Shown: positions 7,408 through 15,990 of the stretch, piece after piece | Layout: the number at the start of each line of letters is the position of its first letter | How positions within the stretch are numbered: the stretch's first letter is position 1 | Source: Phallusia fumigata | Lineage: Eukaryota; Chordata; Ascidiacea; Phlebobranchia; Ascidiidae | DNA length: 20,406 nt | NCBI GenBank assembly: GCA_008931825.1 | Contig: QXVZ01015350.1 | Coordinates: forward strand, 769-21,174 | Reading direction: 5' to 3' | Notes under the pieces: generated by a model | What the model was told of the DNA's origin: nothing | The model's database searches: none | The model's input: only the letters and a program-made list of their open reading frames with translations | Program-made: the position numbers and the translations under genes

Positions 7408-10400
7408 GACGTGTTTTGCGCCCCAAAGTCGAAAACATCTTCCGTTTTGAACGGTTCGCCGAGAATCATGATTGCATCAATATGAGCGTTCTTCATAACC
7501 TGGAAATCACGGTGGTCAAGCAAAAGCCAAGTTGAGGACCACAATGAAATTTCAATATCTTTCATGATCATTAAAATCGTGTCTTCCAAAACGGTTTTGC
7601 GTAGGCGTACCATATTTTCATCACCAAAAATGAGGACATATTGCCAAAAGTTTACTACCTTCTTTGCACAGGACAAACAAAGAAAACAAATATTTCGACA
7701 TTCCCTTAACTTTTAATCATGATAGAATCATTTTTTTATTTTTTTTATTTTAAGATTAAGCTGATGGTGCATTTGGCCTGTACTAAATGGTAATTGAGCA
7801 ATAACTTCACTGAAATATATTGCATAAAAATAGGAAATGAAAAGGAGGACATTTGGGCGTTTTCTTAAGTTGTCTGAGGACAAGTTTTTTAAGAAGGATA
7901 ACTTGTCCTACAAAAAGAGGTCGTATGATAGGCCGAGTTTTGCGCAAACTTTTAGACTGACCAAACGGTCCTCAGTTTTGTCCAGATTTTCCTGTTATTA
8001 ACCCTTTGGTTACCCATCGTGCGTTAATTACTATTCAAAGTATATCACAGTTTCATATTAAGCAGTTATTTATGTGGGAGCATTATTAGCCTCATGCATG
8101 TGGCGAAGCAAGGCAAATTTTAAGCGTTTTTAGGATTTGTATTTATGAACTCATACAGAATAGGCCATTATTGATAATAACAACAGACAATTTGTACTGG
8201 TTAGTCGACAGGCTTCATGGCGTGCCCACAAATCGCAACTTGCAAAAACAAGAAAATACAAAACTGTGGCAAGAAAAAGTCATATATACGACGTCATAAT
8301 AGAACCAGTGCCAAATGAGCCTATGATATAAGCAAAGCTGATAACTACAGGCCGTATGCCTTCAAAAAATGCTGCCAACAAACCCAAAGTTAGACAAACC
8401 CCTGGATTTACTTGGTTTAAAATACCTGGGGTTCATAGCCAGTGAGGAATCCAAGTTTGATCGATTTGTCATAAACCTTTTCTCGGTCCTCGACAGCCGC
8501 TCCCTTCACTACATCTATATAGTGGTCGATAAACTCTTTCGAATAATGGCGGCTCGCACCGAAGTCCAACAACCAAATCTAACACAAAGCGCACAACAGG
8601 TTAAACAACACCCATGATTGTGGTAAACTTCCAACGTAAAATACATCTTAGGTTGGATGGCAGCATNTGAGGAATCCAAGTTTGATCGATTTGTCATAAA
8701 CCTTTTCTCGGTCCTCGACAGCCGCTCCCTTCACTACATCTATGTAGTGGTCGATAAACTCTTTCGAATAATGGCGGCTCGCACCGAAGTCCAACAACCA
8801 AATCTAACACAAAGCGCACAACAGGTTAAACAACACCTATGATTGTGGTAAACTTCAACGTAAAATACATCTTAGTTTGGATGGCAGCATAGGTGTCGAT
8901 TTTTTGGCCTTTTTTTCGTGTAGGGTTGCGAAATGATCAAATCAGATGGGTCCGACACGTGATAAAATTACGCAACGTAAGCCCGTTGGTTTATAGCAAT
9001 ATTATACTCTATGTTATCGCTAATATTATCGGTGCAAAAGCAACAATCCAGGAAATTTAAATCCCTCACTAGGAAAGAAATTTATGTTTGCAAGGGGGAA
9101 ATGTTAAAAAATTTATCATTTGCAAGAGCTTAGTTTCTCTTTCTATCATACAAATGTAAACATTCTGTTTACGAACCAATATTCTGGCGAAGGACTTGAG
9201 CTTTGAATTACGAGTAACGGAGTATATGGAATAAAATGGTTTAGAACCACTGTTTTGGGGTAAAGTTGCAATATTGTTGTTGGTATATCCAATCCAAGCC
9301 TTTAATCAAAGCTTTGGTTTTATAATGAAATGAAGTCATAAATACGAGTAGGTTTACAGCCAGTTAAACCTTATTTGTGCATTCAAAAAATGGGGAAGGA
9401 GTTGGATTGTTTTAATGCTTGTCGAGTTGTTAGTTACCTTTTGTTGATCCTCGTTGTAAAAGAAGTTGGACCAATTCGGATCAGTCTGCATGCAACGCAT
9501 CTCGAAAATTTCCCTCAGCACCAGTCGAAGCAACGCAGCGGCAATCTGAAGACACAAAAAAGAATATCTTACATGTACTTTTGCAGCACAAGATAGAATA
9601 TATTGGTTGTTGAAACTCATTTTTGGCGGTCTAGACACGTTACTGGAACAAAACAAGGTGTACCATCGGTTGAAAAATTATCAAAACGAAACCAGCTCGT
9701 TGATAAACAGTAAGTAACACATGTAAAAAAAATCAAATAAAACAGCTTTGTGCCTTGCCGAAGTGCGGAAAATAGTTTCGCAAATAGTTACAGCGCTGGT
9801 GACAACAGCAATTGTCGAAACGTTGGCATTAAAGTGCATTCGTATGTACAAGCTGTTTGGTAGTTATTTTTTTCGGCAGCTACTTTTTAAAGCCGGGTCT
9901 TGTTCTCCTTGATTACAGCGCAACCTACAAAATTTCGTTCATCCTGGCCGAGCTCGATAGCTTGGTTTATCGGAATCCCGCTGATGAGTTCAGTTGTCAA
10001 CACTCTCTTTGAACTCAATTCAGGGATTATCTCCGGCACGCCGTACATCTCTTCGCCCGTCAACGCCTCCCTGCATCATCATTCATCAAGACACAAAATG
10101 TCCGGTAAACAAATAGGTTAAACAGTAAACTTGGTCATTGTGATTTCCTTGTACCTGAACATTCTTGAAAACTCTGCCTCTCGTTCGTAATCGCATTCCC
10201 ACGCCAGTTCCCGTCTCGCGACGTCGATAAACTTATCCATGTAAAGTTCTGAAAAGTATTGTTAAGTGATACCAAAATTTTCGTACAGCAATCTATGTTT
10301 TGTAAAAAACGACAGACATTTTGATTTCATACACATTTGCAAATGAAGCACCCAGCATAAAGTGATATATCAGGCTAAATCATGAAGACAAAAAGATGTC

Positions 10401-13287
10401 AAGAGATGCAACAACACAGTGAACCCCAGACGTACCAACCGGGGAGAAATTTTAGGGGTTACAGAGGGATTTGCACTTTATAGTAAGGTTATCACGTCCA
10501 GTTTAGCATTTCCTTTTTAGGTAGACCTTCTTGTCTAGCACAGATAGAATGGATTTTCAAAATAAGCAAATGGGAAAAGCATCAAAAAAGGTTGTCAATC
10601 GCTGGTTTACCCCATAGCGATCATTCACTTTTGTTATGCTAACAAGCATTGCACAATAAAGCCAGCGTCAATCATAAACTTGGCCAAATAGTCAAAGGGA
10701 TTTGACCCATTTTCAGACAACATAAATTGGGATTCAAAATTAAACCACTTGGAAAAAACTATAAACAACATACTAACGTTCAGGAAAGACATCCCAGAAT
10801 TTAAGGAGTGTTACCAAATTGTCAATGTCGCTATTAATACTGTTTGCGACTCCAGGATATTGGATTTTCATTGCCACTTCACGACCGTCAAACAAAACTG
10901 CTCGGTGCACCTTACATAAAACAAAAATTTTGAAAGTAAAATTTAAAGACAAACAGAATTCAGAAGTATATTTATCTGCTTAGCCCAGTGCATATGTTTT
11001 CACTTTTAGAGCTGTTTACAAAGTTGTCGATTGACCCAATAACAGAAGATGTTTAGTTTCTAAACTATTAAACCTTACAACTAAACTCTGGTTTCTACAA
11101 CCTGTCCAATTGATGCAGCAGCAAATGGTGTTTCATCAAATTCTTTCACCTTACTTCGCCAATCGGAACCAAACTCTTGCACCAGTACTTTCTGTTTTTT
11201 GAAAAATTCAGCATGAAACCTCAGATAAATTTTGCACAAATAACAAAAATGGTATTGACATACAAAAAAGACACTATCATACTTTCATTTGTGATGCGGG
11301 CATAAAATCGGCACTTTGTCGGACTCGTTCAAAAACCTCCAATAATTTTGGATCAATAACTGAGTCATCTGCAATAAATGTTAAAATAAAATTAAAAAGA
11401 TCAGAAAATAACAGCTCACAATAAATATGAACAAATAAAACTGGTACTGACCTTGCATACTTAACATCTGACCAAGTTTAAGGGCAGCACCTCTTACTTT
11501 GCATAGTGTAGTGACAATTTTAGCAAGATTAGCCTCATTTAGAAACATTGATGATTGTTCAGAGGGATCTGAAATAATGAGAAGCAATCAGGGAATTTTA
11601 TGTTTAACAAGGCCGTATGAAAAGTCAATTACTAAAACTATTGCCCAATCGTTTCTGATTATAGGTTTTAGCAGTATCATATACCCAGTAAAACATTTCT
11701 TGAGACAAATACACATGTTGTGCGTACCTATAATTCNTGTTTAACCATTTGCCCCATTTTAGGGGGCTAGCGGGGTAACCACTGGGGCAATAGGGTTAAA
11801 CTAAACTCATGACACACCGCCTTGACCATATCTACCAGCTGTGAAAGTTTCATCAAAATCCATCAAACATTTCATGACAAAAGTGCATGGACAAGCTGCA
11901 GGGGACAAAAAAGAAAAAAAAAAGAAAAAAACAGAGTGAAAACAATATGTGTCCCCTTCAGGAAGGGGACCCATAATAAAACAGGTACTGACCTTGCATA
12001 CTTAACATCTGACCAAGTTTAAGGGCAGCACCTCTTACTTTGCATAGTGTAGTAACAATTTTAGCAAGATTAGCCTCATTTAGAAACATTGATGATTGTT
12101 CAGAGGGATCTGAAATAATGAGAAGCAATTGGGGAATTATATGTTGGGTTGATATCATGTTTTTATATGCTAATCAAAGTGCTCAAGTGTCTTTTTAAAA
12201 ATATTCAAGTAACCCAATTTACCAGCCAGGAAGTGTTTTCTTTATTTGTATCATTTTGTGAGTTCATATCTGGTATTGAGCAGGCCCATTAAAAATGGAC
12301 ATTGCCAAAGATACAAAGCCAAATTCAACAAAGCCTTTTATAAAAAGTCAAGTACTAAAGCTATTGCCTAATCTTTTTCTGATTATAATTATTAGCAGTA
12401 TCATATATGCAGTGAAACATTTCTTGAGACAAAGACACATGTTGTGCGTACCTATAATTCCAACAGTTCTTTTTGCAGCATCGGTAATGGAATTCACCGC
12501 AAGACCTGCGGCCAAACCTAATACAACAAAAATGTTTAAGTTTTATATCACTTGAAACAAAATTATTGTACTTCATAAAGACACAAACACTATTTCTGTT
12601 TACCTCCAAAAGAGGCCAGTCTCTCAATGCGAGTGGATGGGACTTTCCTTTCCTGGGCTTGTCTATTAAGATTTTGTTTCATTCGGTTAATATTATTTTC
12701 TGACTGATGTGCATTCTTTTCTTTTGGTATTTGTCGCATTTGTTGGACTTTTGCCAACATTGCTAGTTCATCTGATGTTATGGCTCCAAGGCAACAAGTT
12801 GTGTGTAAATTCCGTCGGAACATGGTCAACACACCGTTTAAACAAAGTCTAAAATTGTTTTTTTGATAAATTGGCTTTGAGCTCGTTGAAAATTGTCTTT
12901 TCGGTATTGTACTTGACCCAGCAACATTACTGGATGGAGCTGCGTTCATTCCATGCGATTCATTACTTTCAACATTGGAAGGCTTGTCATCAAGTGGCAT
13001 TTCTGCATCTAAGTCAAACGCAGCACTATCAGCTTCAAAGGTTGCACCACCACATGCCTGCATATGAATGGTTGTTGTATGTACATTAAAACTTAAAAAC
13101 ACATTTGGATGAAATAAACAATCATCTCCACAACAGCTCATACCTTATTACATGCATCCATTAAAGACCGTCCTACTGAGCTTGTTGTAGATAAATGAGT
13201 GATTTCGTCAAATGCCATTTGTATAGTTGACTGGCCAACTTTCGTCAAACCATGGCCCATCCATACAAGGTCTGACAATCGCTGCAT
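7408..13287 (-). CDS. COQ8A: COQ8 (ADCK3/CABC1), atypical UbiB-family kinase of coenzyme Q synthesis, 3' end missing
   Basis: Twelve exons, read downward: 13144-13287, 12604-13057, 12452-12517, 11993-12109, 11283-11368, 11102-11191, 10778-10910, 10155-10248, 9929-10070, 9438-9545, 8426-8578, 7408-7499. All phases agree, giving about 559 residues; some 85 C-terminal residues of the roughly 645 expected are in the gap at 7407. Family marks are present: [17 protein letters not shown], the KxGQ motif KLGQ (252-255), the alanine-rich loop AAAS (313-316), VAMK with the ATP-site lysine (334), QTDPNWSN (462-469) and DFG (483-485). COQ8 acts at the mitochondrial inner membrane and supports the CoQ synthesis complex. 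Residues 49-190 are poorly conserved and acidic to basic. Exons 4 and 11 appear twice around Ns; I count each once. An in-frame TAG precedes the chosen ATG. Vertebrates have A and B copies; which this represents, or whether it is the single ancestral gene, is not resolved. Confidence 0.96.
7877..7909. repeat. Perfect 10-bp inverted repeat in COQ8 intron 11
   Basis: AGGACAAGTT at 7877-7886 and its exact complement AACTTGTCCT at 7900-7909 flank a 13-nt loop. It lies in the 926-bp intron between COQ8 exons 11 and 12. It may be chance or the relic of a palindromic element. Confidence 0.5.
8443..8890. repeat. Artefactual duplication of COQ8 exon 11 around an N
   Basis: The block 8443-8666 is repeated at 8668-8890 with only a few differences (CTATATAGT against CTATGTAGT, ACACCCATG against ACACCTATG, one base missing in AACTTCCAACG). 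The N at 8667 separates them exactly at the end of one copy and the start of the other. The exon copy at 8426-8578 is complete (51 codons, [16 protein letters not shown]); the copy at 8668-8803 stops at the N. This is the signature of two overlapping contigs, probably from different haplotypes, laid end to end. Confidence 0.9.
8891..9437. other. COQ8 intron 10
   Basis: Together with the edge of the duplicated block, this is the intron between COQ8 exons 10 and 11. I see no exon, RNA gene or clear repeat in it. Confidence 0.6.
10249..10777. other. COQ8 intron 7
   Basis: This is the 529-bp intron between exons 7 and 8. Borders on the minus strand are GTTAGT and TTTTCAG. No further feature is seen. 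Confidence 0.6.
11443..12460. repeat. Divergent duplicate copies of COQ8 exon 4 and flanking introns around an N
   Basis: Exon 4 occurs at 11452-11568 and again at 11993-12109; both encode the identical peptide around [16 protein letters not shown]. The flanks also match up to CCTATAATTC, which ends at the N (11737) in the first copy and at 12460 in the second. The second copy holds about 190 extra bases near 12145-12335. The first copy ends in only 9 nt of exon 3 (11728-11736). A functional protein with this segment twice would duplicate the KxGQ motif, and exon 3 is present only beside copy 2. I read this as two haplotype contigs joined without merging. Confidence 0.85.
11738..11983. mobile_element. 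Dispersed repeat with terminal hairpin, at the edge of a contig
   Basis: The stretch includes GTGAAAGTTTCATCAAAATC (11840-11859), CATGGACAAGCTGCAGGGGA, an A-rich run and finally GTCCCCTTC-AG-GAAGGGGAC at 11951-11970, a perfect 9-bp stem with a 2-nt loop. The last part recurs in DPY30 intron 2. Phrases of this kind recur in interspersed repeats of marine invertebrates (from memory). The alternative COQ8 intron copy (left of 11443) lacks the element, so it is either an insertion polymorphism or a contig-edge artefact. No coding capacity is present. Confidence 0.6.
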
Positions 13288-14138
13288 TTTTAAGTTGATT
13301 TTCAACTAACGTTGCACATAAAATATATTTTCTGTAATGGTTTTTAGTAGCATAGTTAGTACATGTCATAGAAACATTAAGAAACAAGAAACAATGAAAC
13401 AAAATACACCAAAACATTCAGAATTATTCCCAATAAAACCCAAAAAATCAGCTATTGTTTACCTGCCTAAAAAATATAACTGCGTCCACCCTCCTAATTC
13501 AAATTGCAAAACGCGCAAACCTCACACGTGCATTGTACCAAATTTAAGCTGAAGAGAACACGCCGTCATCAAACAGATTAAAACAGAAGTATCTGCTTCT
13601 TCGAGCAGCTATTTTGCAGCCTTCTTCCCCATGTGCGATTTCTCGCTCTTGCCGTGTAGTGACAGACATGTCGTAGCGTGAAAAGGTGACAACTTCTCAC
13701 TTTCTCCACCTCGTTTATGACGTAACACATTGCAATGCCAAGTCTTTTTTTTCAGGGATAAAATTTAGAATTGCGTTAAAGGTTACACGGTATGACTGTT
13801 TTGGGCAAAACGTGAATTGCAAAGAAGCTTTTACGTCGACGCTGCGTGTTGTATTTTTACCCAGGTGTTGGCAGCACAACAACGTTTTGCGTAATCATGG
13901 TTGCGAACCACAGGCATTTTTTTAATGCAAAAATAAATGTATGTCACATGCAGCTTATCTCACGCGAAAATTGTTCATTCAAATGTGAATCTGAGAAGAA
14001 ATCTGGTTTGCCACAGATAATGCTTGCTGTTATCTTGATTTTTTTGTGCACAACACTTTGGTAATTATATGTTTTCCAACAGGCTGTTTAATATTAAACC
14101 TATTACTCATACAACAAACTGTCCAACTAGTTTAAGTA
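13288..14138. promoter_or_regulatory. Divergent intergenic region between COQ8 and PTPA
   Basis: The two start codons, 13287 (-) and 14139 (+), are 851 bp apart and point away from each other, so both promoters should be here. Visible words are an E-box CACGTG at about 13526-13531 and a CRE-like TGACGTAA at 13718-13725. Acceptor-like sites lie before PTPA at 14082 (GTTTTCCAACAG) and 14130 (TCCAACTAG), the second only 8 nt from the ATG. These would fit a 5' UTR intron or spliced-leader addition. No conserved coding exon is seen in the stretch. Confidence 0.45.
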
Positions 14139-15098
14139 ATGGATAAAAATGAAGGTATTTCTGCAACTACAGAGGAAAATTTGTTGTCCAAACATGACTT
14201 CATTGTCCCACATACTCAAATCAAGACTGTGGTAGATATGCAGTTGTGGCTTAAGTCACAGGCATACAATGACTTTGTAGGATTTATTAATGCTTTAAAC
14301 CAGTCCGTAAAAGGAAAATCCCTTTCAGTCCACTGTGAAATATCAAACACTGTTCAGGCATTGTTGGATGTTTTAAAAACTTTGTCTGATTGGATAGATG
14401 AAATACCTCCTATTGAACAAGCTCAAAGATTTGGAAACAAGGCCTTTCGTACTTGGATTCAAAAACTACGGTCAAGTTCAGTATCCTTGATACAAACTGT
14501 TTTGCCAAATGATTTACAACATGCCTCTGATGAGATAGCGGACTACCTAAATGAGAGTTTTGGTAATGAGACAAGAATTGACTATGGAACAGGGCATGAG
14601 GCAGCTTTTGCAGCATTTCTATGTTGCCTTTGTAAAATTCGGGTTGTAAAGACTGAAGATCATGTTCCAATTGTAACTAAGGTTTTCAATGAATACTTGA
14701 TTTTGGCAAGAAAGTTACAGAAGACATACCGAATGGAGCCAGCTGGAAGTCAGGGAGTTTGGGGTTTAGACGATTTCCAATTTTTGCCATTTATTTTCGG
14801 TTCATCCCAGTTGATCATGAATGAAAGAATAACCCCCAAAGATTTTGTTGAAAGTTCAGTTGTAACCCAATATCACTGCGACTTTATGTTCTTGGAGTGC
14901 ATCAAATATATTAATGAAGTGAAGTCTGGACCCTTTGCAGAACATTCACACACCTTGTGGGGAATAAGCTCTGTTCCCCATTGGAGTAAAGTTAATTCTG
15001 GCTTACTAAAAATGTATAAAGCAGAAGTTTTACAGAAATTTCCTGTAATTCAGCATTTTCGATTTGGTTCCATTCTTACTTTGACCGCCCAACAATGA
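14139..15098 (+). CDS. PTPA: PTPA, serine/threonine protein phosphatase 2A activator (peptidyl-prolyl isomerase-like)
   Basis: One uninterrupted frame of 319 residues, close to the usual 320-350. PTPA loads and activates the PP2A catalytic subunit in the cytosol and nucleus and was also described as a prolyl isomerase. Conserved blocks are strong: SRFGN-like QRFGNKAFRTW (96-106), IDYGTGHEAAFAAFLCCLCK (147-166), KLQKTYRMEPAGSQGVWGLD (192-211), FQFLPFIFGSSQL (213-225), GPFAEHS (264-270) and KFPVIQHFRFGS (300-311). Residues 1-20 are a non-conserved leader. The complete absence of introns in the coding region is unusual beside neighbours that have five to twelve exons, and suggests a retrocopy that replaced the parent, or intron loss. 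The frame is intact, so I treat it as functional. No AATAAA is evident before the next gene. Confidence 0.97.
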   Translation: MDKNEGISATTEENLLSKHDFIVPHTQIKTVVDMQLWLKSQAYNDFVGFINALNQSVKGKSLSVHCEISNTVQALLDVLKTLSDWIDEIPPIEQAQRFGNKAFRTWIQKLRSSSVSLIQTVLPNDLQHASDEIADYLNESFGNETRIDYGTGHEAAFAAFLCCLCKIRVVKTEDHVPIVTKVFNEYLILARKLQKTYRMEPAGSQGVWGLDDFQFLPFIFGSSQLIMNERITPKDFVESSVVTQYHCDFMFLECIKYINEVKSGPFAEHSHTLWGISSVPHWSKVNSGLLKMYKAEVLQKFPVIQHFRFGSILTLTAQQ

Positions 15099-15431
15099 CA
15101 CTGTGTACATTAGATTTTTATTTGTCGTGATCATATTTTTTTGCTGTTACATTTACCCCTATGCATTTTTGGGAGTTTCTGAAGACTGGTTCTGACAATT
15201 AGACTGTAATCCCTTAAGTTTACTAATTGTAACATGTACTTTTCTTAAACCTCGATTTTCAACTAGTTCTGTATAAACCAAGTTTGCATCAGACAAATTG
15301 GGGTAACACCCAAAACACCTTACTGGCTTTTGTTTGACTAAAAGCTATTATATATCTATGTTTTATTGACTTTTGTAGACTTTTAATGCATGCAGCTTTT
15401 GAGTATATATCTGATGGATAATAACTGAACA
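15099..15431. other. Spacer between PTPA and GTF3C6
   Basis: The 333-bp gap between two same-strand genes holds no canonical AATAAA. An acceptor-like TTGACTTTTGTAG ends at 15378, 53 nt before the GTF3C6 start. This could be a 5' UTR or trans-splice acceptor, which would make the pair a candidate operon, but the spacing is longer than is usual for ascidian operons. Confidence 0.35.
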
Positions 15432-15815
15432 ATGGAAAGGTCAGAGCACACCGATGAAGAATGGGAGCTAGTAGGAGAGGAGTATGTTGTAATCGACCTG
15501 GTAGGGATGATTGACAAGGATGTCATTAAAAACTCAGACAAGTCAAAAATAAAACTGATTGGCATGCTGGATGCTGAAGAGCCTGTACTGCAGTTGGACA
15601 ACAGTGTTTTTATTGGCAAACGAGAAGATGCCCCTGGCACATGTGTTTTGTTTCGAAAAGATGAAGTGGGAGATGATGCCTTTTCCGATGATGAACATGA
15701 AAATTATCAACCACAGAAACCAGATTCAACAACAAAAACCTCACTGTCCTACCATTGTTGTACCAGCAAAAAGTTAATCATGCATCAAACATTTTTAAGC
15801 GCCAAATCTACCTGA
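15432..15815 (+). CDS. GTF3C6: GTF3C6-like subunit of general transcription factor IIIC
   Basis: A single frame of 127 residues. The conserved TFIIIC small-subunit fold is visible: YVVIDLVGMIDKDVI (18-32), KLIGMLDAEEPVLQLDNSVF (41-60), then DAPGTCVLF (66-74), an acidic loop (DDAFSDDEHE) and TSLSYHCCTSKKLIMHQTFL near the end, matching the human order of strands LVELSGIID, ILQVD..VF, LGTCVIF and LKYKCHTMKKL. The subunit belongs to TFIIIC, which recognises A and B boxes for RNA polymerase III transcription of tRNA genes. It is shorter than the 213-residue human protein, because the acidic vertebrate tail is absent; a spliced 3' exon cannot be fully excluded. The stop at 15815 lies 175 bp from the convergent WDR54 stop. 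Confidence 0.87.
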   Translation: MERSEHTDEEWELVGEEYVVIDLVGMIDKDVIKNSDKSKIKLIGMLDAEEPVLQLDNSVFIGKREDAPGTCVLFRKDEVGDDAFSDDEHENYQPQKPDSTTKTSLSYHCCTSKKLIMHQTFLSAKST

Positions 15816-15923
15816 TGTTGTACATGTACAAGATCAATACCAGTGTGTTACTGGTTAGGAAAATACTCAAAAACACTCTTACACATTTCTATGGAAATCT
15901 GCTTTCCAATGACCCATTTCTGG

Positions 15924-15929
15924 TTTATT
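15924..15929 (-). terminator. Likely poly(A) signal of WDR54
   Basis: TTTATT on the plus strand reads AATAAA on the minus strand, about 62 nt past the WDR54 stop codon (15993-15991). It is the only canonical hexamer close to that gene end, and it lies only 109 nt past the end of the convergent GTF3C6 frame. Confidence 0.6.
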
Positions 15930-15990
15930 TTAGCACAGTGATGTTCACAGGCAGCCTATAGACATGTCTTCTTGCATTCTAAAATGTTGG

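Noticed and set aside
11452-12109. A real tandem exon duplication in COQ8
   Set aside because: The copies straddle an N that ends exactly within exon 3 of one copy, and the KxGQ-bearing segment is not duplicated in the family. Unmerged haplotypes explain it better.
12871-13089. Plus-strand frame of 72 codons
   Set aside because: It lies antisense to COQ8 exon 2, which is well supported by its downstream conserved block and phases.
13337-14064. Small plus-strand open frames upstream of PTPA
   Set aside because: They have no similarity I recognise and overlap each other; the stretch is better read as promoter and 5' UTR.
14410-14670. Minus-strand frame of 86 codons
   Set aside because: It is the antisense shadow of the highly conserved PTPA reading frame.
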